From positions 771,883 to 835,882 of the forward strand of contig NZ_LMIR01000002.1 of NCBI RefSeq assembly GCF_001429165.1: a DNA stretch of 64,000 bases, written 5' to 3'. How positions within the stretch are numbered: the first letter of the stretch is position 1; every line of letters begins with the position of its first letter. The notes under the pieces are model-generated. The model ran no database searches. It was not told the DNA's origin and saw nothing but the letters and a program-made list of their open reading frames with translations. This document shows, piece by piece, positions 52,317 to 60,797 of the stretch. The position numbers were made by a program, and so were the translations under genes. Source of the stretch: Agromyces sp. Root81. Its GTDB lineage: Bacteria > Actinomycetota > Actinomycetes > Actinomycetales > Microbacteriaceae.

Positions 52317-53666
52317 TTAGTCGAACATCCCGTCGAGGATGCTCCCGATGACCAGCCCGCCGAGGATCCCGCCCATCACATCCGACGAGCCGCCGCCGCG
52401 GCGACCGCCGCCCCAGCCGTCGCCGCCCCACTGCCCACGATCCTGCGGTCGCGAAGAGTCGATGTCGCGCTGCGCGAGCTGCAGCGCCTCTGCCGCGAGG
52501 TGCGCGACGCGCCGTGCCATCAGCATCGCCTGCTCGCGATGGTCCTCATCGATGACGCTGACGGTCGCAGCGGGCGTGCCGAGGAAGCGGTCGAGGTCGA
52601 CCCGCACACGCTCCGACTCGGCCAGGCGAGTGCGGGCGTCGGCGCCGATCCAGCCGCGGTGGCCGGCGATGACGTCGCGGGCGACCGCGAGCTGCCGGTC
52701 AGCGTCGTCGATGGCGTGGTGCACGTGTTCGAGCGGCGGGATCGGGCGCGCGGCGCGCTCACGGGCCGCCGCGATCGCGGCATCCAGCCCGCTGTTCGCG
52801 TCACGAAGGCTACTGAGCTGCGCGAACGGATCGGTGTTGACGCCCGCCGCAGGGAGGGCGGCGAGCGCACCTTGAAGTGAGGCGATCGCGGCCGTCACGC
52901 CGGCTGTCTGCGGCTCCTTGAGCGCGACGACGACGTCGCCGCGGGAATCCTCGACGATCGCCGCCAACGTCGACTCGGCGCGCAGCGCCTCGACCTCGAA
53001 GGTCTCCACTGCGTCGAGCAGGGTCGCCGCCCGGCGCACCGATTCCGTCGAAGCCTCGAGCGCGAGGTTGGCCTGCTCGCGCTGCCCGGCCTCACGCCGG
53101 CGCTCGGCCACGCCGGCACTGTGCTCGGCGAATCCGAGCAGCTGCTCGGCCTGGGCGGGGTTGGCCTCCACCTGGGCGAGCGCCTCGGGCGCGTAGCGGG
53201 CGGCGAGCCGTTCGTTGGTCTCGCGGGCCTGCGGGATGCGGGTGCGGAGGCGCGCGGCATCCGCTCGCACGCCGGCGATGATCTCGGGAGCCCGACGCGC
53301 TCGCGCGATCTTGTCGGCGAGGGTCGACATGTGCTCGTCGAGCACGTCTTCGGCCCAGTCGCAGAGCTGTACGATGCGCGCGTTGCGCTGCCGCAGCTCT
53401 TCGGCGGTGTCGGGGACCTCGTCGTGGTTCAGCTGGTTCAGCCGGAACGCCTCGCCCAGGTGCTCCTTCACCGCGGCGAGCGCCGTGCTCAGCTCCGCGG
53501 TCGCCTCGTGGCCGAGCTCGGCATCGGCGAAGGCGAGCTCGTCGGCGGTGACGCGCACTCGCTCGTCGGCGGCGACCAGGGCGGTGCCCGCCCGCTGCGC
53601 CAGGACGGCATCCTGAGCGTCGAGTTCTTGCTCTTCACGCTTTCGCTTGCCCCAGAATCCGGCCAT
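52317..53666 (-). CDS. Coiled-coil protein, paralogue A, with Gly-rich C-terminus
   Basis: 449 residues. Starts MAGFWGKRKREEQELDAQDA; helical repeats fill residues 15-400. A Gly/Arg/Ser linker (GGDGWGGGRRGGGSSDV) then leads to a conserved hydrophobic end, MGGILGGLVIGSILDGMFD, which could insert in or associate with the membrane. The Gly-rich plus GGLVIG ending is also typical of TPM-domain proteins, whose catalytic-like N-terminal domain is missing here. This is the complete member of the three-copy family. Its leaderless promoter is TAGGAT with 7 nt to the ATG. Function unknown. Confidence 0.7.
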   Translation of the reverse strand: MAGFWGKRKREEQELDAQDAVLAQRAGTALVAADERVRVTADELAFADAELGHEATAELSTALAAVKEHLGEAFRLNQLNHDEVPDTAEELRQRNARIVQLCDWAEDVLDEHMSTLADKIARARRAPEIIAGVRADAARLRTRIPQARETNERLAARYAPEALAQVEANPAQAEQLLGFAEHSAGVAERRREAGQREQANLALEASTESVRRAATLLDAVETFEVEALRAESTLAAIVEDSRGDVVVALKEPQTAGVTAAIASLQGALAALPAAGVNTDPFAQLSSLRDANSGLDAAIAAARERAARPIPPLEHVHHAIDDADRQLAVARDVIAGHRGWIGADARTRLAESERVRVDLDRFLGTPAATVSVIDEDHREQAMLMARRVAHLAAEALQLAQRDIDSSRPQDRGQWGGDGWGGGRRGGGSSDVMGGILGGLVIGSILDGMFD

Positions 53667-53679
53667 GCCATTGATCCTA
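53667..53679 (-). promoter_or_regulatory. Leaderless promoter of paralogue A
   Basis: Minus-strand TAGGAT, seven nucleotides, then the ATG at 53666. Confidence 0.6.
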
Positions 53680-53830
53680 GGCGTGGCGCTGGTCGGCACA
53701 CCGGACGGGAGGCCTAAATCAGGCGGCGACGATCGGGCCCACCGCTGTTTCGTTACCGGACGCGACAGACCACCGCTGTCAAGCTGTTCGTTGGAACCTG
53801 CTGTCGGCGGTGCACGATATGAAAAGTGCT

Positions 53831-54907
53831 ATGTCAAACGATGCTCGCGCCGACGCGCTTGGCCTACCAAGGTCACCTTGGATGGTTGCTCTCGAGGCAA
53901 CTTCCGCGGCAGGTTGCGTGCTGTTCTATTCGTTGCTGATCACCAGCGCCTTTACCGGTTCCACCGCACGAGCCGTCGACCTTCTCGCTTCGTTCGGGAG
54001 CGCGTTGCTTTCGGCATCCGGTTGGGTGCTGCCAGCGTTGCTCGGTGTCATCATCGCTCTGTACGCCGGAATCTGGGTCCAGACGCGGCTCGGTAACGAA
54101 GTGGAGGAAGTTCAGCGACAGCGCGTCGAGCTTGGGGCGGCATCGGAAGTGGTGGCTGGCGTTGCTCTCATCTGGACGGGTTTCTGCGCGATCGGCGCCG
54201 TCACCCTCGGCGAGGGCATCGGAGAGTTCAGCGGATCGGCGGTGCTGGCATCGTTCATGCTTCTCTTGGCATCGCGTATCGGCCGGTTTGCGACGGGCAC
54301 GCTCGGGTTCCAGGAGAAAGTCGCCCGCCGCGAATGGAAGCGAGCACGGGCGGCGCGGCGCACATTCCGGGGTGTGCGTCGCCGCCCGATTCTGGGCTCA
54401 GCTCTCGTCGTCGTCTTGACTCTCGCCCTCCCCCCGGTCGCAATCACGTGGATTTCGCTCGGATGGCTTCCCGAGTACCCGGAATTGGGTCGGCTCCTTG
54501 TCGCTCTCGGCTTGATGCTGCTCGTACTTGCGTGCGCGACGGCCGTCGCATCGGGAATGCTACGCAGTGTCGGCATGCCCCGATTCATCCGGCCCGTTCT
54601 GTGGCTTGTCCTCCTTGCACCGTGCATCGTGCTCGGGTACTTGGCGGCTGGCTTCCTCGAGTCGATGGACGGCACTGCCATGACGATCGGGGGCATCATC
54701 ACCTGCTGGTCCGGATGGTTGTTGGCGTCGACATGGCCGCGTATGAGCCGGCGCTACCCTGCGCTCTCCGGTGTCAGCATCGACGGCGCCCTCGACCAAT
54801 TCGCGCTGCGAGCTACAGAACGCGCTGAAAGAAAGGCTCACTCCCGACTTCAGCGGCTCGAATCTGGACGTTCCGAAAGCAAACGTCCCAAGCCAGTAGT
54901 CGCCTGA
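53831..54907 (+). CDS. Polytopic membrane protein
   Basis: About 358 residues with seven or eight hydrophobic segments: ATSAAGCVLFYSLLITSAF, SGWVLPALLGVIIALYAGIW, EVVAGVALIWTGFCAIGAV, AVLASFMLLLASRIG and four later ones, with basic cytosolic loops (KVARREWKRARAARR) and a basic tail. No transporter signature. Composition is somewhat less GC-rich than typical core genes. Starts at 53810 (GTG), 53819 and 53831 are possible; the last has GAAAAG 4 nt upstream. Function unknown. Confidence 0.6.
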   Translation: MSNDARADALGLPRSPWMVALEATSAAGCVLFYSLLITSAFTGSTARAVDLLASFGSALLSASGWVLPALLGVIIALYAGIWVQTRLGNEVEEVQRQRVELGAASEVVAGVALIWTGFCAIGAVTLGEGIGEFSGSAVLASFMLLLASRIGRFATGTLGFQEKVARREWKRARAARRTFRGVRRRPILGSALVVVLTLALPPVAITWISLGWLPEYPELGRLLVALGLMLLVLACATAVASGMLRSVGMPRFIRPVLWLVLLAPCIVLGYLAAGFLESMDGTAMTIGGIITCWSGWLLASTWPRMSRRYPALSGVSIDGALDQFALRATERAERKAHSRLQRLESGRSESKRPKPVVA

Positions 54908-55064
54908 GTGCCGCGGTGGCAACCGCGTCTTATCCTTCGATGTCGCGCGAGGCGGCTCGAGCGGGTGTGCAGCGTTGGAGATCCGCTCCACGACCATCAG
55001 GCATCCGTCAGCACCGTGATGGTCGCAACTTGGCACGACGTTGGCCGTTCATTTCCTTCGTTTC

Positions 55065-55092
55065 TTGCGTTTTGTTCGTTTTGTGTGAGAAT
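55065..55092 (+). promoter_or_regulatory. Probable promoter of the toxin-antitoxin operon
   Basis: TTGCGT (55065-55070), 16-nt spacer, GAGAAT (55087-55092) in an unusually T-rich stretch, 50 bp before the antitoxin ATG. Confidence 0.45.
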
Positions 55093-55142
55093 TGGACTGC
55101 GCTTGGGGGCACCGAGGGCGACCTGGGGGGTGAGGTGCTGTC

Positions 55143-55658
55143 ATGAACACTGCTGCAGTCGCACCGGATCGACGGCGGAAACCCATCAGTCCTGCGCACT
55201 CGTCCGAAATCGCGGAGCTCGCCCGGTTCGTGGAACGCGAACCGGCAGGTACTCCCCGACTCGTGGGCCCAGACAACGCCGCCGTCGAACTGCCAGAGGA
55301 GATCTACCGAGTCCTCACCATGGTCGTCGAGGAGATGCGCGCCGGCAACGCTGTAAGCGTCGTTCCAATCTCGCAACGTATTAGCACCCAAGAGGCCGCT
55401 GAGCTGCTCGGCATCAGCAGGCCGACTCTGATCCGTTTGCTCGATGCCGGTGAAATCCCTTACGACAAGCCAAGTCGGCATCGCCGACTGCAGCTCGCCG
55501 ATGTTCTCACCTACCGTGAGAGATCGCACGCAGGTACTCGCTCTGCACTCGATCTGCTGACCGCGGAGGCAAGCTCGCTCGGACTCTATGAGGATGAAGC
55601 GTCCCAGTACACCGAGGCACTGCGCGCCGCGAAGCGCAGTTCGAGCGGTGCAGACTGA
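55143..55658 (+). CDS. HTH (excisionase-type) antitoxin
   Basis: 171 residues. A MerR/excisionase-type helix-turn-helix sits at about 80-125: ISTQEAAELLGISRPTLIRLL, then GEIPYDKPSRHRRLQLADV. The N-terminal 80 residues are Pro/Glu-rich, and a C-terminal helical region may bind the toxin. It is followed 2 nt later by a PIN-domain gene, the standard order antitoxin then toxin, and would repress its own promoter. GGTGAGGTG precedes the ATG. Confidence 0.8.
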   Translation: MNTAAVAPDRRRKPISPAHSSEIAELARFVEREPAGTPRLVGPDNAAVELPEEIYRVLTMVVEEMRAGNAVSVVPISQRISTQEAAELLGISRPTLIRLLDAGEIPYDKPSRHRRLQLADVLTYRERSHAGTRSALDLLTAEASSLGLYEDEASQYTEALRAAKRSSSGAD

Positions 55659-55660
55659 GG

Positions 55661-56221
55661 ATGGCACTGTACTCGGCGGTGCTGGATGCCTGCGTGATCG
55701 TGCCCGTCTCAATCTGCGACACACATCTCCGACTCGCCGAACGTCTGCTGTTTCGCCCGATGTGGAGCGCTCACATCCTTATAGAAGCGAGGCACGCGGT
55801 CCTCCGCGTTCACCCCGAATTGGATCCGGCTGCAATCGACCGACGCTTTCACCTGATGAACGAATCTTTCCCCGATGCCGAAGTAAGGCAGTACGAACGA
55901 CTCATCGACGGCATCGACCTCCCGGACCCTGGTGATCGGCATGTGCTTGCCGCCGCGATCCGAGCCGGTGCTAATGCCGTGATCACAGCCAACCTTCGCG
56001 ACTTCCCCTCCGAAGTCGCGAACCAGTACGGAATCGACGTCATTGGGCCGGACGACTTCCTGCTCGACCAGCTTGATATGGCGAGCAGCCACGTGATCGA
56101 AACAATCCGCGAGCAGGCGGACGCCACGAAGCATCCACCACTCAGCCTCGACGATCTGCTCGTCAAACTCGCGCGAGCTGGCGTGCCGCAGTTCGCCGAT
56201 GAGGTCGCTAGGCGACTCTGA
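55661..56221 (+). CDS. PIN-domain ribonuclease toxin
   Basis: 186 residues. The first acidic residue is in SAVLDACVIV, the second in LIEARHAV, and the third/fourth in DPGDRHVLAAAIRAGA. NAVITANLRDFP is the fourth conserved PIN strand. PIN toxins are Mg-dependent RNases. The 50-residue C-terminal tail (SLDDLLVKLARAGVPQFADE) is longer than in VapC and matches the group paired with excisionase-type antitoxins. ATG 55661 lies 2 nt after the antitoxin stop. Confidence 0.85.
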   Translation: MALYSAVLDACVIVPVSICDTHLRLAERLLFRPMWSAHILIEARHAVLRVHPELDPAAIDRRFHLMNESFPDAEVRQYERLIDGIDLPDPGDRHVLAAAIRAGANAVITANLRDFPSEVANQYGIDVIGPDDFLLDQLDMASSHVIETIREQADATKHPPLSLDDLLVKLARAGVPQFADEVARRL

Positions 56222-56243
56222 TCAACGACGAGAAGGAGCGATG

Positions 56244-56278
56244 CGCGGGGAGAAAGAAACCCGACCCCTCTCCCCGCG
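56244..56278 (+). terminator. Terminator after the toxin gene
   Basis: CGCGGGGAGA pairs perfectly with TCTCCCCGCG across a 15-nt loop, 22 bp past the toxin stop. Confidence 0.6.
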
Positions 56279-56443
56279 GGCTCCCCCATCGCACCTCGGC
56301 GTACGAAGCCGAACCGTCCCCCGATGGTCGACCGCACTGAACGATCAGGTTGCGATGGAGTCACGCGCCCCTCTGTCGCGTGTTCGTCACGCTACGGCCG
56401 GGAGCGCCGCGAGGCAACGCGAAGATTTCAGATGATGAACTGC

Positions 56444-56474
56444 GGATGCCTCGGGCGTGAGCCGCGGCATCCGT
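56444..56474 (-). terminator. Terminator of the IclR gene, inverted GGATGCC pair
   Basis: CGGATGCC (56444-56451) pairs with GGCATCCG (56467-56474), with an inner CGG/CCG, 10 bp after the regulator's stop. The second GGATGCC hairpin in the window. Confidence 0.6.
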
Positions 56475-56484
56475 CGCCGTCGAT

Positions 56485-57270
56485 TCAGGCGCCCGAACCG
56501 CCGAGGCGATCGGCGCCGAGCTGCAGCGAGAGGTTCGACGCGACGGCTTGCAGACGTTGCACGAGGGCCGGATCGGCCTGATGAGCGAGCTCGACCGGCA
56601 GCGACACGGCGAGCGATGCGGTGATGCCGTCTGCGCTCACCGGCACGGCGATGCACGTGTATCCGATCGCGTACTCCTCGCGGTCGACGACGCTCTCGCG
56701 CGAACGCGCGAGCTGGTCGAGCAGCACGCGCCGGTCGCTGATCGTGTGCTGTGTGAGCTCGGCGAGCGGATGCCGCGACACGTAGTCGAGCCGTTCCGCC
56801 TCGGGCAGCACGGCGAGGATCTGCTTGCCGAGCGCCGTCGCGTGCGCGCTGCTGTGCAGCCCGACCCAGAGCTCGACCCGAGGGTTGTGCTCTGCGTCGA
56901 CGATGTCGACGAGGTGCACCTCGCCGTCTTCGAATCGCGAGAGGTACGCGGTGGCGCCGAGCTCTTCAGTGACCCCGCGCAGCGCGGTGCGCACCCGCGA
57001 GAGGAACACGCCGTGCGCGGCATCCGCTGTGACGAACGCCGGGAAGCGAGTGCCGAGCAGCAGACCGTCGGGTTCGCGGGCGAGGTAGCCCTCGTGCACG
57101 AGGGTGCGAACCAGGTTGTAGGTCGTGCCGGGGGTGAGGCCACTGGCCGCGACGAGCGCCTTCACGGGCATGGGCCGCGGTTCGTTCGCGACGATGTCGA
57201 CCAGCCTCAGCGCGCGCTGCACCGAGCCGATCAGAGTCGGGTCCGTGTCGCGGGCGTCGGGTGACGGCAT
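56485..57270 (-). CDS. IclR-family transcriptional regulator
   Basis: 261 residues. Winged HTH at about 13-75 (SVQRALRLVDIVANEPRPMP, VAASGLTPGTTYNLVRTLVH). The effector domain has GLHSSAHATALGKQILAVLP and REEYAIGYTCIAVPV, conserved in IclR. Effectors are usually small organic acids or aromatics. No catabolic operon adjoins it, so its target is unknown. GGGGGAG lies 5 nt before the ATG at 57270; upstream in-frame extension is not supported. Confidence 0.9.
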   Translation of the reverse strand: MPSPDARDTDPTLIGSVQRALRLVDIVANEPRPMPVKALVAASGLTPGTTYNLVRTLVHEGYLAREPDGLLLGTRFPAFVTADAAHGVFLSRVRTALRGVTEELGATAYLSRFEDGEVHLVDIVDAEHNPRVELWVGLHSSAHATALGKQILAVLPEAERLDYVSRHPLAELTQHTISDRRVLLDQLARSRESVVDREEYAIGYTCIAVPVSADGITASLAVSLPVELAHQADPALVQRLQAVASNLSLQLGADRLGGSGA

Positions 57271-57481
57271 CGGTGCTCCCCCTGCGCCCATGGTAGACCT
57301 GCGGCCGCCACGCTTGGTATGGCGGGGTTCTCGACCATCGCATCGCCGAGCTCGGCCATGACACTGTCGGAGCCGTCGTTCGATCGGCGCGAAGATGGGC
57401 GAGATGGCGGAAGCGAGCGGCGGCTGACGTTGCTGCCACGCGCTCACGACACGAGACCACCAACGAGAGGAACCCGTACAT

Positions 57482-57853
57482 ATGGAAACCGCACCGATGC
57501 TCGCCTGGACGTTGCAGACTGAGATCCCTGTGCCTGCAGATGTGACCGCGCTGCTCGTCGAAGGCGAACAGGCTGTTGCTTCGTTCAAGACGTTCCGCGA
57601 CTCGGCGACGTTCACCACCAAGCGTCTGATCGTGCGCGACGCGCAGGGCATCACGGGCAAGAAGATCGAGATCTACTCGCTGCCGTACAGCTCGATCAAC
57701 ATGTGGTCCACCGAGAACGCCGGTGGACTGCTCGACCGGGACGCCGAGGTCGAGCTCTGGACCAGGGCGGGCCACATCAAAGTGAAGCTGACGAAGGGTG
57801 CCGACGTTCGTCGCATCGACAGTCTGCTCGCTTGGGCCGTTCTCCAGCGCTGA
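57482..57853 (+). CDS. Bacterial PH-domain protein
   Basis: 123 residues: DVTALLVEGEQAVASFKTFR, ATFTTKRLIVRDAQG, KKIEIYSLPYSSINMWSTEN and LLDRDAEVELWTRAGHIKVK follow the seven-strand pattern of the bacterial PH (YvbH/PF08000-type) domain, with a final helix. No membrane segment. Homologues form ring oligomers and their role is unclear. AGAGGAA lies 9 nt before the ATG. Followed by a strong terminator. Confidence 0.82.
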   Translation: METAPMLAWTLQTEIPVPADVTALLVEGEQAVASFKTFRDSATFTTKRLIVRDAQGITGKKIEIYSLPYSSINMWSTENAGGLLDRDAEVELWTRAGHIKVKLTKGADVRRIDSLLAWAVLQR

Positions 57854-57900
57854 GCCAGTCTGGAGCCGGCACGCGGGCGCCAGACAACTCCACTGCACAC

Positions 57901-57943
57901 GAATGCCAGTTCCCCCTCAGCGAATGAGGGGGAACTGGCATTC
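57901..57943. terminator. Strong bidirectional terminator
   Basis: Two perfectly complementary 19-base arms (57901-57919 and 57925-57943) enclose a 5-nt loop, GCGAA. It lies between convergent genes (PH-domain and HD-domain). Confidence 0.8.
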
Positions 57944-58013
57944 GAGATGCAGAACTCTGCCCTGCGATGAATCGAGTGGTCGAACCTTCACGGTGCAACG
58001 AAGCCGCGCCGGG

Positions 58014-59498
<1,485 letters not shown>

Positions 59499-59680
59499 TC
59501 GGGCTCCTGGGCAGCGGCACCGACAGGGCGGGGTTCGACTCGGGGCGACGTCGGATGGGGGTGCCGGTGCGCTCCTCCGATGCTAGGGGGGTTCGGCACG
59601 CAGCGCACGCATTGGCCGCGGGGCTTCGTGAGATCGGCCGAACCGTCTCACATTCCCGAGCGACGCGATGAGAGCAGAGA

Positions 59681-59734
59681 TTTACGCGAAGCGAGATCTC
59701 GAGACGTTCGAGTGAAACATGCCGTACCTAGCTT
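59681..59734 (+). promoter_or_regulatory. Promoter of the FNT gene with weak GlnR-like half-sites
   Basis: TAGCTT at 59729-59734 is a -10 candidate. GAAAC ends 10 nt before it (59714-59718), and TTTAC lies exactly three 11-bp steps upstream (59681-59685); the two middle half-sites (CGAGA, GACGT) are poor. Geometry mirrors the nirB box but the match is weak. Confidence 0.3.
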
Positions 59735-59785
59735 CGAGGAGTCGGCCGATCCCGGCCCGGCGACTCCGCATCGAAAGGGACTTCC

Positions 59786-60697
59786 ATGACGTACGTCAAG
59801 CCGGCCGAACTCGTCGGAACGCTCATCGACGTCGGCGCATCCAAGGTCATGCTGTCGACGCGCGACACCATCGTCCGATCGATCATGGGCGGCGCGCTGC
59901 TCACGATCGCCGCCGCGTTCGCGATCACGGTCAGCGTGAGCACCGGCATCCCCGTGCTCGGCGCAGTGCTCTTCCCGGTCGGATTCATCATGCTCTACCT
60001 GCTCGGCTACGACCTGCTGACCGGGGTCTTCGTGCTCGCGCCGCTCGCCTGGCTCGACAAGCGACCGGGCGTCACCATCGGCGGCATCCTCCGCAACTGG
60101 GGCCTCGTCTTCGTCGGCAACTTCATCGGCGCGTTCACCGTCGCCGTGCTGATGGCGATCGTCGTCACCTACGGATTCTCGGTGCCGCCGAACGAGGTCG
60201 GTGAGGCGATCGGCCACATCGGCGAGGGCCGCACGGTCGGCTACGCCGAGCACGGCGCCGCGGGCATGCTCACGCTCTTCATCCGCGGCGTGCTCTGCAA
60301 CTGGATGGTGTCGACGGGCGTGGTGCTCTCGATGATCGCGAAGGACGTGCCCGGCAAGGTCATCGCGATGTGGATGCCGATCATGCTCTTCTTCTTCATG
60401 GGCTTCGAGCACTCGATCGTGAACATGTTCCTGTTCCCGTCGGGGCTCATGCTCGGCGGCGACTTCACGATCATGGACTACCTCGTCTGGAACGAGATTC
60501 CGACCGTGGCGGGCAACCTCGTCGGCGGACTGGTCTTCACGGCGATCCCGCTGTACCTGACCTACGCGCGCGGCACCTCGCCGCGCACCCCGGTGCGGGC
60601 GAATCGATCGGGGTGGCGCCGCAAGGCCGCGCCGGTCGCGGAGCCGGCGCAGGTCGCAACGGCCGAGGTCCGCGAGACGACGCCCGTCGGCGCATAG
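59786..60697 (+). CDS. Formate/nitrite transporter (FNT) family channel
   Basis: 303 residues. Six membrane helices. VKPAELVGTLIDVGASKVML at the start, GNFIGAFTVAVLMAI, RGVLCNWMVSTGVVLSM and GFEHSIVNMFLFPSGLMLGG carry the FNT signatures, including the helix-break loops and the central His (GFEHSIVNM). As the first gene before nirBD it most likely moves nitrite (NirC-like). The 40-residue Ala/Arg/Pro C-terminal tail is cytosolic. GAAAGGG lies 7 nt before the ATG. Confidence 0.88.
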   Translation: MTYVKPAELVGTLIDVGASKVMLSTRDTIVRSIMGGALLTIAAAFAITVSVSTGIPVLGAVLFPVGFIMLYLLGYDLLTGVFVLAPLAWLDKRPGVTIGGILRNWGLVFVGNFIGAFTVAVLMAIVVTYGFSVPPNEVGEAIGHIGEGRTVGYAEHGAAGMLTLFIRGVLCNWMVSTGVVLSMIAKDVPGKVIAMWMPIMLFFFMGFEHSIVNMFLFPSGLMLGGDFTIMDYLVWNEIPTVAGNLVGGLVFTAIPLYLTYARGTSPRTPVRANRSGWRRKAAPVAEPAQVATAEVRETTPVGA

Positions 60698-60738
60698 CCG
60701 CGATTCGTTCGAGAGGAGCAGCAGCATGCGATTCACCG

Positions 60739-60776
60739 CAACCAGCCGGAAACACAACGCTGACGAGGGCGCAACA
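60739..60776 (+). promoter_or_regulatory. GlnR-like box upstream of nirB
   Basis: Four half-sites at exact 11-bp steps: GCAAC (60739), GAAAC (60750), CTGAC (60761) and GCAAC (60772), each 5 bp with 6-bp spacers, matching the alternating gTnAC/GaAAC layout of actinobacterial GlnR boxes. It overlaps the expected -35 of the TACGGT -10 at 60786, as for an activator. Confidence 0.6.
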
Positions 60777-60785
60777 CCGGACGCC

Positions 60786-60797
60786 TACGGTAACGCC
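60786..60797 (+). promoter_or_regulatory. Leaderless promoter of nirB
   Basis: TACGGT, six nucleotides, then ATG 60798; no Shine-Dalgarno. Confidence 0.55.

Noticed and set aside
60726-60797. nirB start with AGGAG at 60726
   Set aside because: The added residues have no family match and overlie the GlnR-like box; kept only as an alternative.
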